The notes under the pieces were generated by a model. It had not been told where the DNA came from. It saw only the letters and a list, made by a program, of their open reading frames with translations, and searched no databases. Made by a program: the position numbers and the translations under genes. Shown one piece after another: positions 5,908 through 6,519 of a DNA stretch of 6,519 nucleotides. The stretch's first letter is position 1; each line of letters opens with the position of its first letter. The DNA is from an uncultured Bacteroidota bacterium (GTDB taxonomy: Bacteria; Bacteroidota; Bacteroidia; Bacteroidales; P3): NCBI GenBank assembly GCA_900546465.1, contig URCX01000110.1, positions 1-6,519 of the forward strand, written 5' to 3'.

Positions 5908-6294
5908 TTAGAGTAAATCTATGGCTGAAAAGGCTGAGATAATGTGGGTAATTTTGACTTGAGAGTCTGTTTTCAGTACTATGGAAACCACATCGAAGCG
6001 AGCTTCTTTCTCTATATTATGTCTTCGGAGATAGATGTCGGCAGCTTTGATGATGTTTCTTTGCTTTTTGAGGTTCACTTCTTCGTATGGTTGTTGAAAA
6101 TAGTCGTTTTGAAGGGTTTTAACCTCAATAAACACAATCTGATTTGTGGACTCGTCCAAGGCAATAAGGTCGATTTCCACCTTGAAAGCAAAGTAATTGC
6201 GTTGTACAATGCGATATCCTTTGGCAGAAAGAAAGTCTGTGGCGAGCCTTTCGCCTATTGAACCTATGGATTTTGTGCTTTGAGGTTTTGACAT
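5908..6294 (-). CDS. yraN: YraN/UPF0102 family protein (predicted nuclease-fold)
   Basis: A 128-residue soluble protein with the complete UPF0102 pattern, which has a restriction-endonuclease-like fold: GSIGERLATDFL at 11-22, GYRIVQRN at 26-33, EIDLIA at 40-45 (acids E40, D42), FIEVKTL at 55-61 (E57, K59), the K/R-rich helix at 76-82, and RFDVVSI at 99-105. The D...ExK arrangement matches the nuclease catalytic set, but activity and role are unproven for most members. The residue before EIDLIA is Val where Gly is usual. The ATG at 6294 is the only Met that leaves the first conserved helix intact. It overlaps the end of the upstream carboxypeptidase gene by 31 bases, which implies translational coupling; its stop is followed by the 171-base spacer before the yitT promoter. 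Confidence 0.93.
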   Translation of the reverse strand: MSKPQSTKSIGSIGERLATDFLSAKGYRIVQRNYFAFKVEIDLIALDESTNQIVFIEVKTLQNDYFQQPYEEVNLKKQRNIIKAADIYLRRHNIEKEARFDVVSIVLKTDSQVKITHIISAFSAIDLL

Positions 6295-6519
6295 AGGGTG
6301 ATTTTACCGTTTTTTTGACTGATTTTGACCTTTCCTCCTATGATAATAGGATAGTTTTTTCCACTTTCATGCCCCACATTCAGCCCGAAGAACTTGGGAT
6401 AAGAATATTCTGCAACGACGGAAGAGATGATTTCATAAGCTGAAGAACCGAAAGGGGTTGTATTATCATGCATTTGGTTCATGCTTCCGACGACCAAGGC
6501 ACGCAAAGATTGCAATTTA
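6264..6519 (-). CDS. Muramoyltetrapeptide LD-carboxypeptidase (peptidase S66), C-terminal part
   Basis: The last 84 or so residues of an LD-carboxypeptidase, which removes the terminal D-Ala from peptidoglycan tetrapeptides during wall recycling. The frame remains open to base 6519, so the gene starts outside the window; the TTG at 6513-6515 is an internal Leu. Recognisable parts are LRALVVGSMNQMHDNTTPFG, the following helix (SAYEIISSVV), and GLNVGHESGKNYPIIIGG, in which the His after Gly is the expected catalytic histidine of the Ser-Glu-His triad. The nucleophile Ser and the Glu lie in the missing part. The stop is 31 bases inside yraN, so these two genes form a tight unit. The symbol ldcA would fit but is not given, because only the C-terminus is visible. 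Confidence 0.88.
   Translation of the reverse strand, partial: KLQSLRALVVGSMNQMHDNTTPFGSSAYEIISSVVAEYSYPKFFGLNVGHESGKNYPIIIGGKVKISQKNGKITLCQNLKAQNP

Noticed and set aside
1..6519. CRISPR array, tRNA, rRNA, insertion sequence or attachment site
   Set aside because: No regularly spaced identical repeats, no cloverleaf or rRNA-like segment, no transposase-like frame, and no matching direct repeats at the edges of the AT-rich pair were seen.

Overview
This window looks like chromosomal DNA of a Bacteroidota bacterium, probably order Bacteroidales. Three start codons are preceded by the TAnnTTTGC -7 element typical of that group, Shine-Dalgarno sequences are weak or absent, and the gene families and protein wording (OxyR beginning MTLQQFEYL, YitT with a DUF2179 tail, S66 peptidase with VGSMNQMHDNTTPFG) fit it. 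The assignment is inference from sequence features; no database search was possible.

Layout. Bases 1-912 (+) hold the 3' half of thyA followed after 15 bases by a complete folA, a two-gene dTMP/tetrahydrofolate unit. A perfect 13-bp inverted repeat (943-983) separates it from a convergent CPBP-family membrane protease gene (1075-1950, -). A 302-base gene-free stretch follows. Then come two adjacent minus-strand genes, 5 bases apart, for unrecognised exported proteins (219 aa then 183 aa in transcription order). Sampled 60-base blocks of these two genes are about 30-40% G+C, against 50% in a sampled block of folA. Upstream of the pair (3470-3790) is a structured control region with a well-formed Bacteroidales promoter, a 21-base-spaced imperfect direct repeat and an AT-rich hairpin.

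Bases 3693-5783 (-) form a second operon: promoter, YitT-family membrane protein, oxyR 5 bases later, then a clear intrinsic terminator. The right edge (5908-6519, -) holds yraN, overlapped by the 3' end of an LD-carboxypeptidase (S66) gene that runs off the window.

Most of the window is ordinary housekeeping and stress-response DNA. The part that is neither explained nor recognised is 2253-3612: two cysteine-bearing exported proteins with their own patterned promoter region. Lesser oddities are a one-residue shift in the OxyR second cysteine and an unusual ThyA C-terminus.
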